A stretch of 64,000 nt of DNA. It comes from Conchiformibius steedae. Its GTDB lineage: Bacteria; Pseudomonadota; Gammaproteobacteria; Burkholderiales; Neisseriaceae. Location of the stretch: assembly GCF_014054725.1 (NCBI RefSeq), contig NZ_CP059563.1, forward strand, positions 1,577,749 to 1,641,748, written 5' to 3'. Positions 17,250-26,031 of this stretch are shown piece by piece. Position numbers and translations under genes: made by a program. The stretch's first letter is position 1; each line of letters opens with the position of its first letter. The notes beneath the pieces are model-generated. The model worked only from the letters and a program-made list of their open reading frames with translations. It was not told the origin of the DNA and made no database searches.

Positions 17250-18161
17250 ATGATGGACAATCTGCAAACCGTGCTGACCGTGCTGCTGCCGATGTTTGTC
17301 GGTTTTTGTTTTCGTTTGCCTGCGCCCGCGCTGCGGCTGACCGACCGTTTGCTGACCTTGTGCGTGTATGTGATTTTGCTGCTGATTGGCATCGGTTTGG
17401 CACAAACGGATAATTTGGGGCGCGAATTGGGCGGAATCGCGTTTTACGCGCTGCTGCTGTTTGCGCTGCTGACAAGCTGCAATTTGGCAGCGATGATGTG
17501 GTTTGACCGCATCAAACCGTGGCAGCCTGCGGGCAAAACGGCAGACAAACAACAGGTGTCGTTTGCCAACGGTGCAAAACAAATCGGTACGGTGCTATTG
17601 GGTTTGGGCTTGGGATTGCTGTTGCCCGCTGCGCTGCTGCCGCACAAAGATGCAGGGCATTACGCGCTGATGATGTTGATTTTTTTGGTGGGGGTGCAGT
17701 TGCGCGGCGGCGGGATTCCGCTGAGGCAGGTGCTGCTGAATACGCGCGGACTACAATTAAGCGCGGTATTTATGCTGTCGTGCGCGGCGGCGGGGGTGCT
17801 GTTTGCGCTGCTGATTGACGGGGTGTCGCTGTGGCAGGGGCTGGCGTTGTCGTCAGGCTACGGCTGGTATTCGCTGTCGGGCATCATGATGACGCAAAGC
17901 TACGGCGCGGCATGGGGCAGCGTGGCACTGCTGAACGATTTGTTGCGCGAACTGCTGGCATTGGCGGTGATTCCGCTGCTGATGCCGCGTTTTGCCAACA
18001 GCGCGGTGGGCATCGGCGGGGCAACGAGTATGGACTTTACCCTGCCTGCCATTCAGCATTCGGGCGGATTGGCAGCCGTGCCTGTGGCGGTAAGTTTCGG
18101 CTTTGTGGTGAATCTGACTGCGCCGCTGTTGATGGTGTTTTTTGCCGAATTGGGGCGATGA
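17250..18161 (+). CDS. lysO: Lysine exporter LysO
   Basis: The 303-residue inner-membrane protein has about eight hydrophobic helices in two halves. It matches LysO/YbjE, which exports lysine and toxic analogues. The most conserved blocks are LIFLVGVQLRGGGI, SSGYGWYSLSGIMMT (central motif) and GGATSMDFTLPAIQ near the end. Two ATGs (17250 and 17253) are possible; the frame upstream lies in the Correia-like element and is not likely to be translated. The dapC gene in this window belongs to the lysine pathway but is not linked to it. Confidence 0.85.
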   Translation: MMDNLQTVLTVLLPMFVGFCFRLPAPALRLTDRLLTLCVYVILLLIGIGLAQTDNLGRELGGIAFYALLLFALLTSCNLAAMMWFDRIKPWQPAGKTADKQQVSFANGAKQIGTVLLGLGLGLLLPAALLPHKDAGHYALMMLIFLVGVQLRGGGIPLRQVLLNTRGLQLSAVFMLSCAAAGVLFALLIDGVSLWQGLALSSGYGWYSLSGIMMTQSYGAAWGSVALLNDLLRELLALAVIPLLMPRFANSAVGIGGATSMDFTLPAIQHSGGLAAVPVAVSFGFVVNLTAPLLMVFFAELGR

Positions 18162-18266
18162 TGCCGCAAAATCGGGCGCAAACCGACAAACAAATTGCCC
18201 GTTTCCCCTGATTTCGGATAAGATTTGCGCTTTGTAGTTCCGCATTTGCTTCATAGGTTAAAACTC

Positions 18267-21200
18267 ATGTTCCAATTTCTGCCGCAACACACTTCCCCCC
18301 TGCGCCGCGCCGTGACCGCCGCTTACCGCCGCGATGAAGCCCAATCGGTTGCCGATTTGTTTGCTGGACTGCACATCCCGCCCGAACAGCGCGATGCTGC
18401 GGACGATTTGGCGCATACGTTGCGGGAAAAATCACGCCAAAGCGCGGCAGAAACCCCTGCTTTGGTGTTGGCAGATGCCTGTCCGCCCGTATCGCCCGAA
18501 GGTCGTGCGCTGATGGAACTGGTGGAAGCCTTGCCGCGCACGCCCGATGAAACCACCCGTCAGGAATTGTTGCGCGACAAATTGTCGGCAGGCGATTGGG
18601 ACAAAATCCTGCGCCATACCGAAGAAGAACCCGTTTCGTGGCTGCAAAAACTGGCAGGACACCGCGAAACCGAAGAAGCTGTCCCCACCGATGCGGAAAG
18701 CCGCAGCAAAAAAGCCGTACAAAGCGTGAATATGCTCACGCGCCACTTTACCGCAGCCGCCACCATTGAAGAAGCCGCCAAAAAATTCAAAAAACGCGAA
18801 AAAGCAGGCTATGCCTTTTCGTTTGCCCTGCCCTTAAACGAAGCGGCTTCCGAAGCCGAAGCCCAAGCCCATTATCAGATTTACACCGATGCGGTGCATA
18901 CCATCGGCGCACTTACACGGCGCACGGGCGTTTATACCGCGCATAATCTGTCCTTAAAACTGTCGGCGATTTGTCCGTTTTTCCGCCACCTGTGCGCCCA
19001 GCAGGTGCATTATTATTTGCTACCCAAACTGAAAACGCTGTTTTTACTGGCAAAAGAATATCAAATTTCCATTTGCATAGAAGCCGAAGAAAGCACGCGT
19101 TTGGAATTATCACTGTCGCTGGTGGAAGCCTTGGCAGCAGAAACGGTGTTGGCGGGTTATCACGGCATCGGTATCACCTTGCAGGCATATCAAAAACGTG
19201 CGCCTGCTGTGATTGAGCTATTGGCGGATTGCGCCCGCAAAAACCAAACCCGCTTAATGGTGCGTTTGGTCAAAGGCGGATATTGGTCGCAGGAAATTCA
19301 GGCGGCGCAGTCGGCAGGTTTAAACGGCTATCCCGTTTACACGCGCAAAGCGCACACCGATTTATCGTATCTGGCGTGCGCCCAATTGCTGTTGGCAGCA
19401 GAAGACGCGCTGTATCCGCAGTTTGCCACCCACAATCCCGACACAGTCGCTGCCATTCACGAAATGGCACAGGAACGCGAATTGGAATTTCAATGCCTGC
19501 ACGGTTTGGGCGAAACGCTGTTTGACCATGTGGCGGGCGAAAAGCAGTTGGGCAGACGCTGTCGTATTTATTTGCCTGTGGGCGAGGCGGCGCAGTGGTC
19601 GGATTACACGGCGCGGCGTTTGTGCGACCGTTTTACCTTAAATTTGGCAGACACGCTGCCCGAAACGGAAGAAACGGCAGACGGTATCCGTTCGCCGCGC
19701 AATCCGCTGGATGCGGCGGTTAGCACGCAGGGCAAAACCCACCCCGCGCTGCCCTTGCCGCGTTATTTGTACGGTCAAACCCGTTTAAACGCCATTGGGA
19801 TTGATTTTAGTGATGATTTGGTGTTAAACCGTTTGCAGGAACTGATGAATCTCGCCAGCGAAGACGGTTTCCAAGCCGCACCCGTTACGGTAATGGACAC
19901 GCCGCGCCACGAAGCGCGTTTTGTGCAAAATCCCGCCGATGCCAACGATGCCATCGGTGCGGTGTCGCCAATACGCGAAGCGGCAGTGCATAATGTGTTG
20001 AGTGCGGCAAAAATTGTGGAACCGCATTGGGCAGCCGTGCCCGTGCAGCAACGCGCCGATGCACTGTGCCGCTTTGCCGACACACTGGAAAACTGCCTGC
20101 CCGAAATGTTGAACCTGATTATCCGCGAATCGGGCAAAACCGCGCGCGCCGCTTTGGACGAACTGCGTTTGGCGGTGGACTACTGCCGTTATTACGCCGC
20201 CGAAGCCGAACGTTTGTGCGCCGACCGCGCCCCTGTCGGCACGCTGGTGTGCATCAGTCCGTGGTATTCGCCTTTAGCAGTGTTTGTCGGACAAATCGCC
20301 GCTGCGCTGGCGGCGGGCAACACCGTTATCGCCAAACCTGCCCTACAAACCACGCTTACCGCCTACCGCGCCGTCAATATTCTGCACAGCTGCGGCATTC
20401 CCAAAGCCGCTTTGCAGCTTTTAACAGGCGGCGCAGACATTGGCGCAGCATTGGTGCAAGACCCGCGCATCGGCGGCGTGTTGTTTTCGGGCAGCACCGC
20501 CACCGCCAAGCTCATCAACCACAGCCTCGGACAACGCAGCGATTTGCCCGTGTTTGTTGCCGAAAGCGGCGGACAAAACGTGATGATTGCCGACAGCAGC
20601 ACCGACATTCACCGTCTGTGCCGCGATGTCCTGCATTCCGCCTTTGACAGCGCAGGACAACACAGCACCGCCCTGCGCCTGTTGTGCGTGCAAGACGACA
20701 TCGCCGACCAAGTCATCGCCAAGTTACGCGCCGCCGCCGACAACCTGATTATCGGCAATCCCGCCGATGCCGCCGTGGAAGTCGGACCGATTATTGACCA
20801 AGAGTCCCACGACAACATCAGCGCTTATATAGAACAAGCCAAAACCACCGCCCTGCACGTTCACCAAAGTCCCCTGCCCCACCATCTGTCCCATCATGCC
20901 TATATTCCGCCCACCATTATTGAATTGGCGGATTTAAGCCACTTCCAGCGCGAAGTATTTGGTCCCGTGCTGCACATTTGCCGTTTCCATGCCGACCAGC
21001 TCAAGCAAACCATCGCCCAAATCAACGGCAAAGGTTACGCCCTTAACTGCGGCATTCACAGCCGCATCCGCAGCCGTAGCGACGATATTTCCCAAAACAT
21101 TGAAGCAGGCAATATTTACATCAACCGCCGCACCACCGACACCTTTCCCGATGTACAACCCTTTGGCGGACATGGTTTATCCGGCACAGGACCGAAAGCA

Positions 21201-21857
21201 GGTGCAGGCTTTTACCTGCAAAGGCTCGGACACGGACGCTGGCGCATTCCCACCCTCAGCCGCGAAGCCTTTGCCGATGCCCAAGCCCTCAATGCCGCCG
21301 AAAAAATGATACGCGAAACAGGCTTTGACCACGACACCCGCGTTAAATTATCGGGTTTGGCAGGACAGGCCAAAATCCACAACCTGCGCCACGCCCAATC
21401 CCAATTGGCGCACAGCAGCGGCGAAGAAAACACCCTTACTTGGCGCAGCCCCAAACACATCTGGCTGCACGGCGGCACACAGGAAAGCGCGTTCGCCGCC
21501 CTGATTCAAATCGCCGCCGCAGGTATGCAGGCAGTAGTGGGTTACGACCATCCCCTTGCGGGCTGGCACACCCGTTTGAACGGCATTTTGCGCGTCAGCA
21601 GCCACCCCGAACAGCAAACCTTTGTCAGCCATTTGGTTTCGTTGGAACTGCCCCCGCCACAAATCAAAATGGATTTGGCAGCGCGTAAAGGCGCGATTGT
21701 CCGCATTATTGATGCTCGCGAAGGCTTGGATTTGCTGCGCCTGTTTGAAGAAGTCAGCTACTGTGCCGATACCGCCGTGGCAGGCTGCTTGCCCGAACTG
21801 ATTGCCGCCACCTTTTCCCCCATGCAGGACACTTTGGCAAACGGCGGCAACGTTTAA
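18267..21857 (+). CDS. putA: PutA: proline dehydrogenase fused to an aldehyde dehydrogenase domain lacking its Cys
   Basis: PutA oxidises proline to P5C (FAD domain) and then to glutamate (NAD domain). This form has 1196 residues and no N-terminal ribbon-helix-helix, so it is not expected to act as its own repressor. The PRODH part has MVRLVKGGYW (near 335), YPVYTRKAHTD and CRIYLPVGEAAQWSDYTARR. The ALDH part has ISPWYSPLAV, GNTVIAKPA, AESGGQN (Glu766), REVFGPVLH and VQPFGGHGLSGTGPKAG. At the catalytic position, where the family has GQRCSALR, it reads GQHSTALR: Ser800 replaces Cys. The Glu-Ser spacing of 34 equals the usual Glu-Cys spacing. The second activity may be lost. The ATG at 18267 is chosen over the upstream frame by similarity. 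Confidence 0.9.
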   Translation: MFQFLPQHTSPLRRAVTAAYRRDEAQSVADLFAGLHIPPEQRDAADDLAHTLREKSRQSAAETPALVLADACPPVSPEGRALMELVEALPRTPDETTRQELLRDKLSAGDWDKILRHTEEEPVSWLQKLAGHRETEEAVPTDAESRSKKAVQSVNMLTRHFTAAATIEEAAKKFKKREKAGYAFSFALPLNEAASEAEAQAHYQIYTDAVHTIGALTRRTGVYTAHNLSLKLSAICPFFRHLCAQQVHYYLLPKLKTLFLLAKEYQISICIEAEESTRLELSLSLVEALAAETVLAGYHGIGITLQAYQKRAPAVIELLADCARKNQTRLMVRLVKGGYWSQEIQAAQSAGLNGYPVYTRKAHTDLSYLACAQLLLAAEDALYPQFATHNPDTVAAIHEMAQERELEFQCLHGLGETLFDHVAGEKQLGRRCRIYLPVGEAAQWSDYTARRLCDRFTLNLADTLPETEETADGIRSPRNPLDAAVSTQGKTHPALPLPRYLYGQTRLNAIGIDFSDDLVLNRLQELMNLASEDGFQAAPVTVMDTPRHEARFVQNPADANDAIGAVSPIREAAVHNVLSAAKIVEPHWAAVPVQQRADALCRFADTLENCLPEMLNLIIRESGKTARAALDELRLAVDYCRYYAAEAERLCADRAPVGTLVCISPWYSPLAVFVGQIAAALAAGNTVIAKPALQTTLTAYRAVNILHSCGIPKAALQLLTGGADIGAALVQDPRIGGVLFSGSTATAKLINHSLGQRSDLPVFVAESGGQNVMIADSSTDIHRLCRDVLHSAFDSAGQHSTALRLLCVQDDIADQVIAKLRAAADNLIIGNPADAAVEVGPIIDQESHDNISAYIEQAKTTALHVHQSPLPHHLSHHAYIPPTIIELADLSHFQREVFGPVLHICRFHADQLKQTIAQINGKGYALNCGIHSRIRSRSDDISQNIEAGNIYINRRTTDTFPDVQPFGGHGLSGTGPKAGAGFYLQRLGHGRWRIPTLSREAFADAQALNAAEKMIRETGFDHDTRVKLSGLAGQAKIHNLRHAQSQLAHSSGEENTLTWRSPKHIWLHGGTQESAFAALIQIAAAGMQAVVGYDHPLAGWHTRLNGILRVSSHPEQQTFVSHLVSLELPPPQIKMDLAARKGAIVRIIDAREGLDLLRLFEEVSYCADTAVAGCLPELIAATFSPMQDTLANGGNV

Positions 21858-21878
21858 ACTGTTAAACCCACACAAACC

Positions 21879-21913
21879 AAAACGGTTGCAGAACAATCTG
21901 CAACCGTTTTTTT
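21879..21913. terminator. Bidirectional terminator putA/pilC
   Basis: AAACGGTTGCAG and CTGCAACCGTTT form a perfect stem around AACAAT, followed by T-runs. It lies between the convergent putA and pilC genes. Confidence 0.85.
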
Positions 21914-21930
21914 ATCACAACATCAGATAA

Positions 21931-24900
21931 TTAAAACAACTCACGCCAGCTCAAACGGCGCACGATGCCTTTTTGTGCAGACGCACACACATTCGCATGA
22001 ATCGGTACAAAGTTATCGCTCAAGCCCTTGCTGTCGCCCGTGTTGTTGTACAGCAGTTTGTTGTCGTCTTCTGCCACACACAAATCAAAGCCCTTGGCAT
22101 TTTCGCCTGCGGCATCAGGCGGCGGGTCAATACCGTTATCGCCCGCATCGCCGTCGCGGGTGTAAGAGCTTTGAATACCGCCCACACCGTTCGGGTCTTT
22201 GTTTACACCAAACAGCAATGCCATGTTCACGATACCGCCTTCGCTGCGGAAGCCCGCAAACAGCTCATCGGGGCGAACATATTTTTTGTTGTCGGCATCT
22301 TTTTCATACTGACCCAAAAAGTCCGCATAAGCATACACTTCATTGGCATCTTTACCGCTGGGGATATTACCGCCGTTGTCCACTTTTACCTGCATTACCC
22401 AGCTTTCGCCTTCCGAAGTCTCCGAACTGCTGGTTTGCACGCACAAATCAGGTTGTGTGCCGGCAGCATTTGCCGAACCCTGACGGTTCACACGGTAGCT
22501 GCGGGTGCTGAACAACACACTCTTAAGCAATACATTGGGTTTCACCACCACACGTTCGCCCGCAGGGAAGCTGAAATACCAGCCTTTGATGTTTGGGTCG
22601 TCGGGGCTGTTATCGCTTAATTTGCGCACATTATAATCTTTACCTTTGATATTGGCATGACTTTCGGTAATGGTTTGTTGCACCAAATCGCTCTGATACT
22701 TCACAGTGGGATTGAAATCGGTCAAATCTTCATACACACCGTACATAGACTGTACGTTTTTGTCGTCCAAGTCTTTTTGGTACAAATCGCTGCCCGTGCC
22801 GAAAATCACAATATATTTGTTCTGTTCGTTACGGAACACCGCAGGTGCGCTGGTAATGGGCTGACCGTTCAGGGTTTGGAAGATTTTTTGTGCCTTCCAT
22901 TCGCTCTTGTCGCCGCGCAAATCAAAACGGTACACGCCGCCGCTGTAGTCGCCTGCATACACAATGTCAATCGCACCGTCAAAGTTGATGTCCACCAAAG
23001 TGGGTTGCGCCAAACCGCCTTTGCCATCGCTGGGGGAAACAACAATTTTCTTAATTAACTCACCCTGTTGTAAAGCATGGGGATTTTTATTGCTCTGACC
23101 TTTCGGCGGGGTGGCACCCACGTTCAAATTATTAAACGGGCTGTACACATACAAAGCACTTTCGGTATTGTCGCTACCGGGCGTGCCGTCGCCACGGCTA
23201 AACGGATTGCTCACACCGCTGTTCACAAAAATGGCATAACGCAAATCCAGCAAATCCGTGGTCATCGTACCCTTGCCGTCGCCATCTTTAACTACCGAAC
23301 GGTTTAACGCCACCCGTCCGATTTGCGGGGCATTAATGGTATAACCCATTTCGCGGTTTGCATTGCCTTTGGGGGTTTCCATCAACGGCACAGAAGTTGT
23401 CCATTCTGATTCGGGCGCATCAATACCCACATTTTTTGAACCGTCGGCACGGCTGGGACCACCCACATTCAAAGCATACATACCGCGTCCGCCCTGACCC
23501 ATATTGCCCGCCATAAAGACTTGTTGCGGACCGTTCTTATCCATGGTACGCATCACAAAGCCGCCGTTAATCATAAAGCGGTGCGGTGCTACCTGATAAT
23601 TTTGAACATATTCGGGGTGAACAATATCTTTAAAGTGTTTCGCCATGGTGTCTTGCTCGCTTTCGCGTTCCATAGCGGCGGGGATATAGTTCAGTTTCAA
23701 ATCATAGGGGTGGTTGCGGTCGTTATTGCTGCGGAACAAATACACCATGCCGTCGTTGGCAGCCGTCATCAGGTATTTCTGACGGCCGTTTTCATTCGGA
23801 CCGTAGGCCAAAATCGGTGAATACACCACATCACCCATATTGCGCGTATTACGGCGCATACCGCCGTCATGAATATCCACACGGTCGCGGTATTTCAGCG
23901 CATTATTGGTGCTGCCCAGCGATACATCGGCTTTGGAACGCATAATCCACGGAATCATCGACTGCTGCCATTCATTGGCATTTTTGCCGTTGTCGGGAAT
24001 ACCGAAAAAGGCATTGTTTGCCGCCAACTGATTCAGCCAAGTGGTAATACTGCCGTTGTTAATCAGCACGCGGCGGTTGCCGAAGCTGGGTGTGGTATGC
24101 TGGTTTTTATTAACATTCGTACCGTTTTGGTCGCTGCTTAACACCTCGTAAAAATAGATTTCGCTGCTGCCCGTTTTCATGCTCAAATGCGTGGTTGCCG
24201 CCATATTCGGCACTTTGCGCGTGGCTTCATCGCTGGATACGGTGGGCGAAATACCCGCAAACGAAGCAGGCGGGGTAAACAGGCTTTTTGAGGCAATATC
24301 GCTCAAAATGGTATCAAAGGCTTTATTCAGGCTTTCTTCACTGCGCGCATCAAATACCTTACGGCTTTGGTAATCGGGTGAAGTACCCGTTGCCGCATAT
24401 TTCAAATACGGAAAACCCAAAGGTTCTCTTGTGCGGTCAATACCGAAAGCAATGGTATAGGTTTCAATATTTTGCTTATGAAACGGCGGCGCATCATAGC
24501 TTTTGCCCGAAGGGTCTCTGTCTCTTAAACGGCGACCGTTTTTAGTGGGGTTGGCATGTTGACCCACTTTGCGCAAATCGTTAAGATACACCGATTCTGC
24601 CAAGAAACGCAAGGAATAACCACGCTGTGTCCAATAGTTATAATCGCCCAAATGGGGAGAGTTTGAACCTTGGTTAATAAACGAATAACCATAAGTTTCC
24701 ACACCCTGCAGGGAATCATACGGAGACAACAAGCCCCAAGCAGGCGGATTATTATCCGATGATTGGCGTACAAACAGACGCATATTCGGATGGCTGTAAA
24801 TAAACGGTTCTTTCCACGCAAATTTAATCATCGGCTCGTCTGTGCCTTTATTGGTATCGTGGTTAATCCGCATATAATGTTGGTTGCCGGGGTGCAGGTA

Positions 24901-25704
24901 AAACGACAATGCCGGTTCACGAGCACTTTTTCTGTTTTTTGCCATAGGTGCAGCCTGACTGCGCAGCAAATCGGACGGCAATGATTTTTTATCATCAAAA
25001 TAATTGGCAGTATTCGGCTTACCGTCTGAAAAAATAATCACCGCGCTTTTTTGACAACGCCATGCATCATCGCGTTCCAAGGCTTTTTGCAGCAGGTAAA
25101 TGGCATCAAAATAACGCTCGGTGGTGGGGGTATAGCCTGTGGCGACAAACTTATCAATCAGTTGGTCCAGCTCGGCAGGCGGACGGGCAAACGGCTTATT
25201 CCCCGCCAAAAATGCCCGCGCATGGTCTTGCCACCAATCCGTACTCGGCGGTCTGTTCCAAGTGGAACTGCTTACCGGAAAAGGATATTTATATTCTTCT
25301 ACTACCTTGTCCCACAAGGTAATCATCTGCCAATTGATGCCGTCGCGGTATTGGGGATTTTGCATAATGCGGCGCAACGCCCGTTTGGTAATTTCCAAAC
25401 GGGAATCGGTATATAAGCGCGGGGGTTGTAAAATGTGTCTATTGGGGCTGGTTTCTTCAGGCGAAGCATACATGGAATAGGAATTGTCGATTTGCAGCAC
25501 CACATTCGGTTTTACGCCCACACCGCTGGTTTGGGTGGTTTGAATAATATGCAGCGGCACTTGCGCAAACGGTCCTGCAGTCGGATCTGCAGGGGCAGGC
25601 GCGGGCGTTGCCGCAGTATTTGCCGCCGCATAGCCCGCCAAGCCCATGATGCCCAGCAATAATGCCAAGGGCTTCAGCATAAAATATTTTTTCTTGCGAA
25701 CCAT
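21931..25704 (-). CDS. pilC: PilC/PilY1-type type IV pilus adhesin and biogenesis protein
   Basis: The 1257-residue exported protein acts at the pilus tip and in pilus extension, adhesion and competence. It has a basic N-terminus and hydrophobic core (signal peptide to about residue 28) and a von Willebrand A-like region with MIDAS-type DNSYS at 73-77. The C-terminal PilY1 propeller has a calcium-loop-like DINFDGAIDIVYAGD and a VIFGTGSDLY strand. It ends in RRLSWRELF as in neisserial PilC. AAAGGA precedes the ATG at 25704. Unlike Neisseria pilC there is no poly-G tract in the signal region, so no phase-variable frameshift is evident. A sigma-54 type site lies upstream. Which PilC paralogue this is cannot be told. 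Confidence 0.92.
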   Translation of the reverse strand: MVRKKKYFMLKPLALLLGIMGLAGYAAANTAATPAPAPADPTAGPFAQVPLHIIQTTQTSGVGVKPNVVLQIDNSYSMYASPEETSPNRHILQPPRLYTDSRLEITKRALRRIMQNPQYRDGINWQMITLWDKVVEEYKYPFPVSSSTWNRPPSTDWWQDHARAFLAGNKPFARPPAELDQLIDKFVATGYTPTTERYFDAIYLLQKALERDDAWRCQKSAVIIFSDGKPNTANYFDDKKSLPSDLLRSQAAPMAKNRKSAREPALSFYLHPGNQHYMRINHDTNKGTDEPMIKFAWKEPFIYSHPNMRLFVRQSSDNNPPAWGLLSPYDSLQGVETYGYSFINQGSNSPHLGDYNYWTQRGYSLRFLAESVYLNDLRKVGQHANPTKNGRRLRDRDPSGKSYDAPPFHKQNIETYTIAFGIDRTREPLGFPYLKYAATGTSPDYQSRKVFDARSEESLNKAFDTILSDIASKSLFTPPASFAGISPTVSSDEATRKVPNMAATTHLSMKTGSSEIYFYEVLSSDQNGTNVNKNQHTTPSFGNRRVLINNGSITTWLNQLAANNAFFGIPDNGKNANEWQQSMIPWIMRSKADVSLGSTNNALKYRDRVDIHDGGMRRNTRNMGDVVYSPILAYGPNENGRQKYLMTAANDGMVYLFRSNNDRNHPYDLKLNYIPAAMERESEQDTMAKHFKDIVHPEYVQNYQVAPHRFMINGGFVMRTMDKNGPQQVFMAGNMGQGGRGMYALNVGGPSRADGSKNVGIDAPESEWTTSVPLMETPKGNANREMGYTINAPQIGRVALNRSVVKDGDGKGTMTTDLLDLRYAIFVNSGVSNPFSRGDGTPGSDNTESALYVYSPFNNLNVGATPPKGQSNKNPHALQQGELIKKIVVSPSDGKGGLAQPTLVDINFDGAIDIVYAGDYSGGVYRFDLRGDKSEWKAQKIFQTLNGQPITSAPAVFRNEQNKYIVIFGTGSDLYQKDLDDKNVQSMYGVYEDLTDFNPTVKYQSDLVQQTITESHANIKGKDYNVRKLSDNSPDDPNIKGWYFSFPAGERVVVKPNVLLKSVLFSTRSYRVNRQGSANAAGTQPDLCVQTSSSETSEGESWVMQVKVDNGGNIPSGKDANEVYAYADFLGQYEKDADNKKYVRPDELFAGFRSEGGIVNMALLFGVNKDPNGVGGIQSSYTRDGDAGDNGIDPPPDAAGENAKGFDLCVAEDDNKLLYNNTGDSKGLSDNFVPIHANVCASAQKGIVRRLSWRELF

Positions 25705-25844
25705 AATGATATCCTTTTGATTGGTAACACGCAGCCATTCTTTTGCTGCCTACCACTCTGATTGAAAAAGGCTTAACGCCCGCCTGCCCAAATACGGCAG
25801 CTTGAGACACGCTATTGCCCAACCCGTAAATCCTTTAAACTACA

Positions 25845-25860
25845 AGCAAATACCATGCCA
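25845..25860 (-). promoter_or_regulatory. Sigma-54 (-24/-12) promoter upstream of pilC
   Basis: On the minus strand the sequence is TGGCATGGTATTTGCT. It differs from the consensus TGGCAC-G-N4-TTGCW at one position only and has the exact GG/GC spacing. Transcription would give a leader of about 130 bases. The rest of the 25705-25980 gap holds nothing else I can name. Confidence 0.6.
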
Positions 25861-25980
25861 ATCAAACAATAATGCGGCAGGAATATTTTGGGTATGGCAG
25901 CAGTATTATACCTGCGCCGTCTGCAATATCCAAACTCCGGCACGGGTTTTGCGCCGCCGCGTGGCATTCTCCCACACAAA

Positions 25981-26013
25981 ACGCCCCTATTCTGCCAACT
26001 GAACAGGGGCGTG
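25981..26013 (-). terminator. Terminator downstream of carB
   Basis: ACGCCCCT and AGGGGCGT form an 8-bp stem 19 bases after the carB stop. The loop is long, so strength is uncertain. Confidence 0.6.
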
Positions 26014-26031
26014 TGTTACAGTTTCAAAGGT

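Noticed and set aside
17250..18161. LysE-type amino-acid exporter
   Set aside because: The two-half layout and the GYGWYSLSG and GGATSMDFTLP motifs fit LysO and not LysE.
21931..25704. Phase-variable poly-G tract in pilC
   Set aside because: The signal-peptide region has no run of G or C longer than a few bases.
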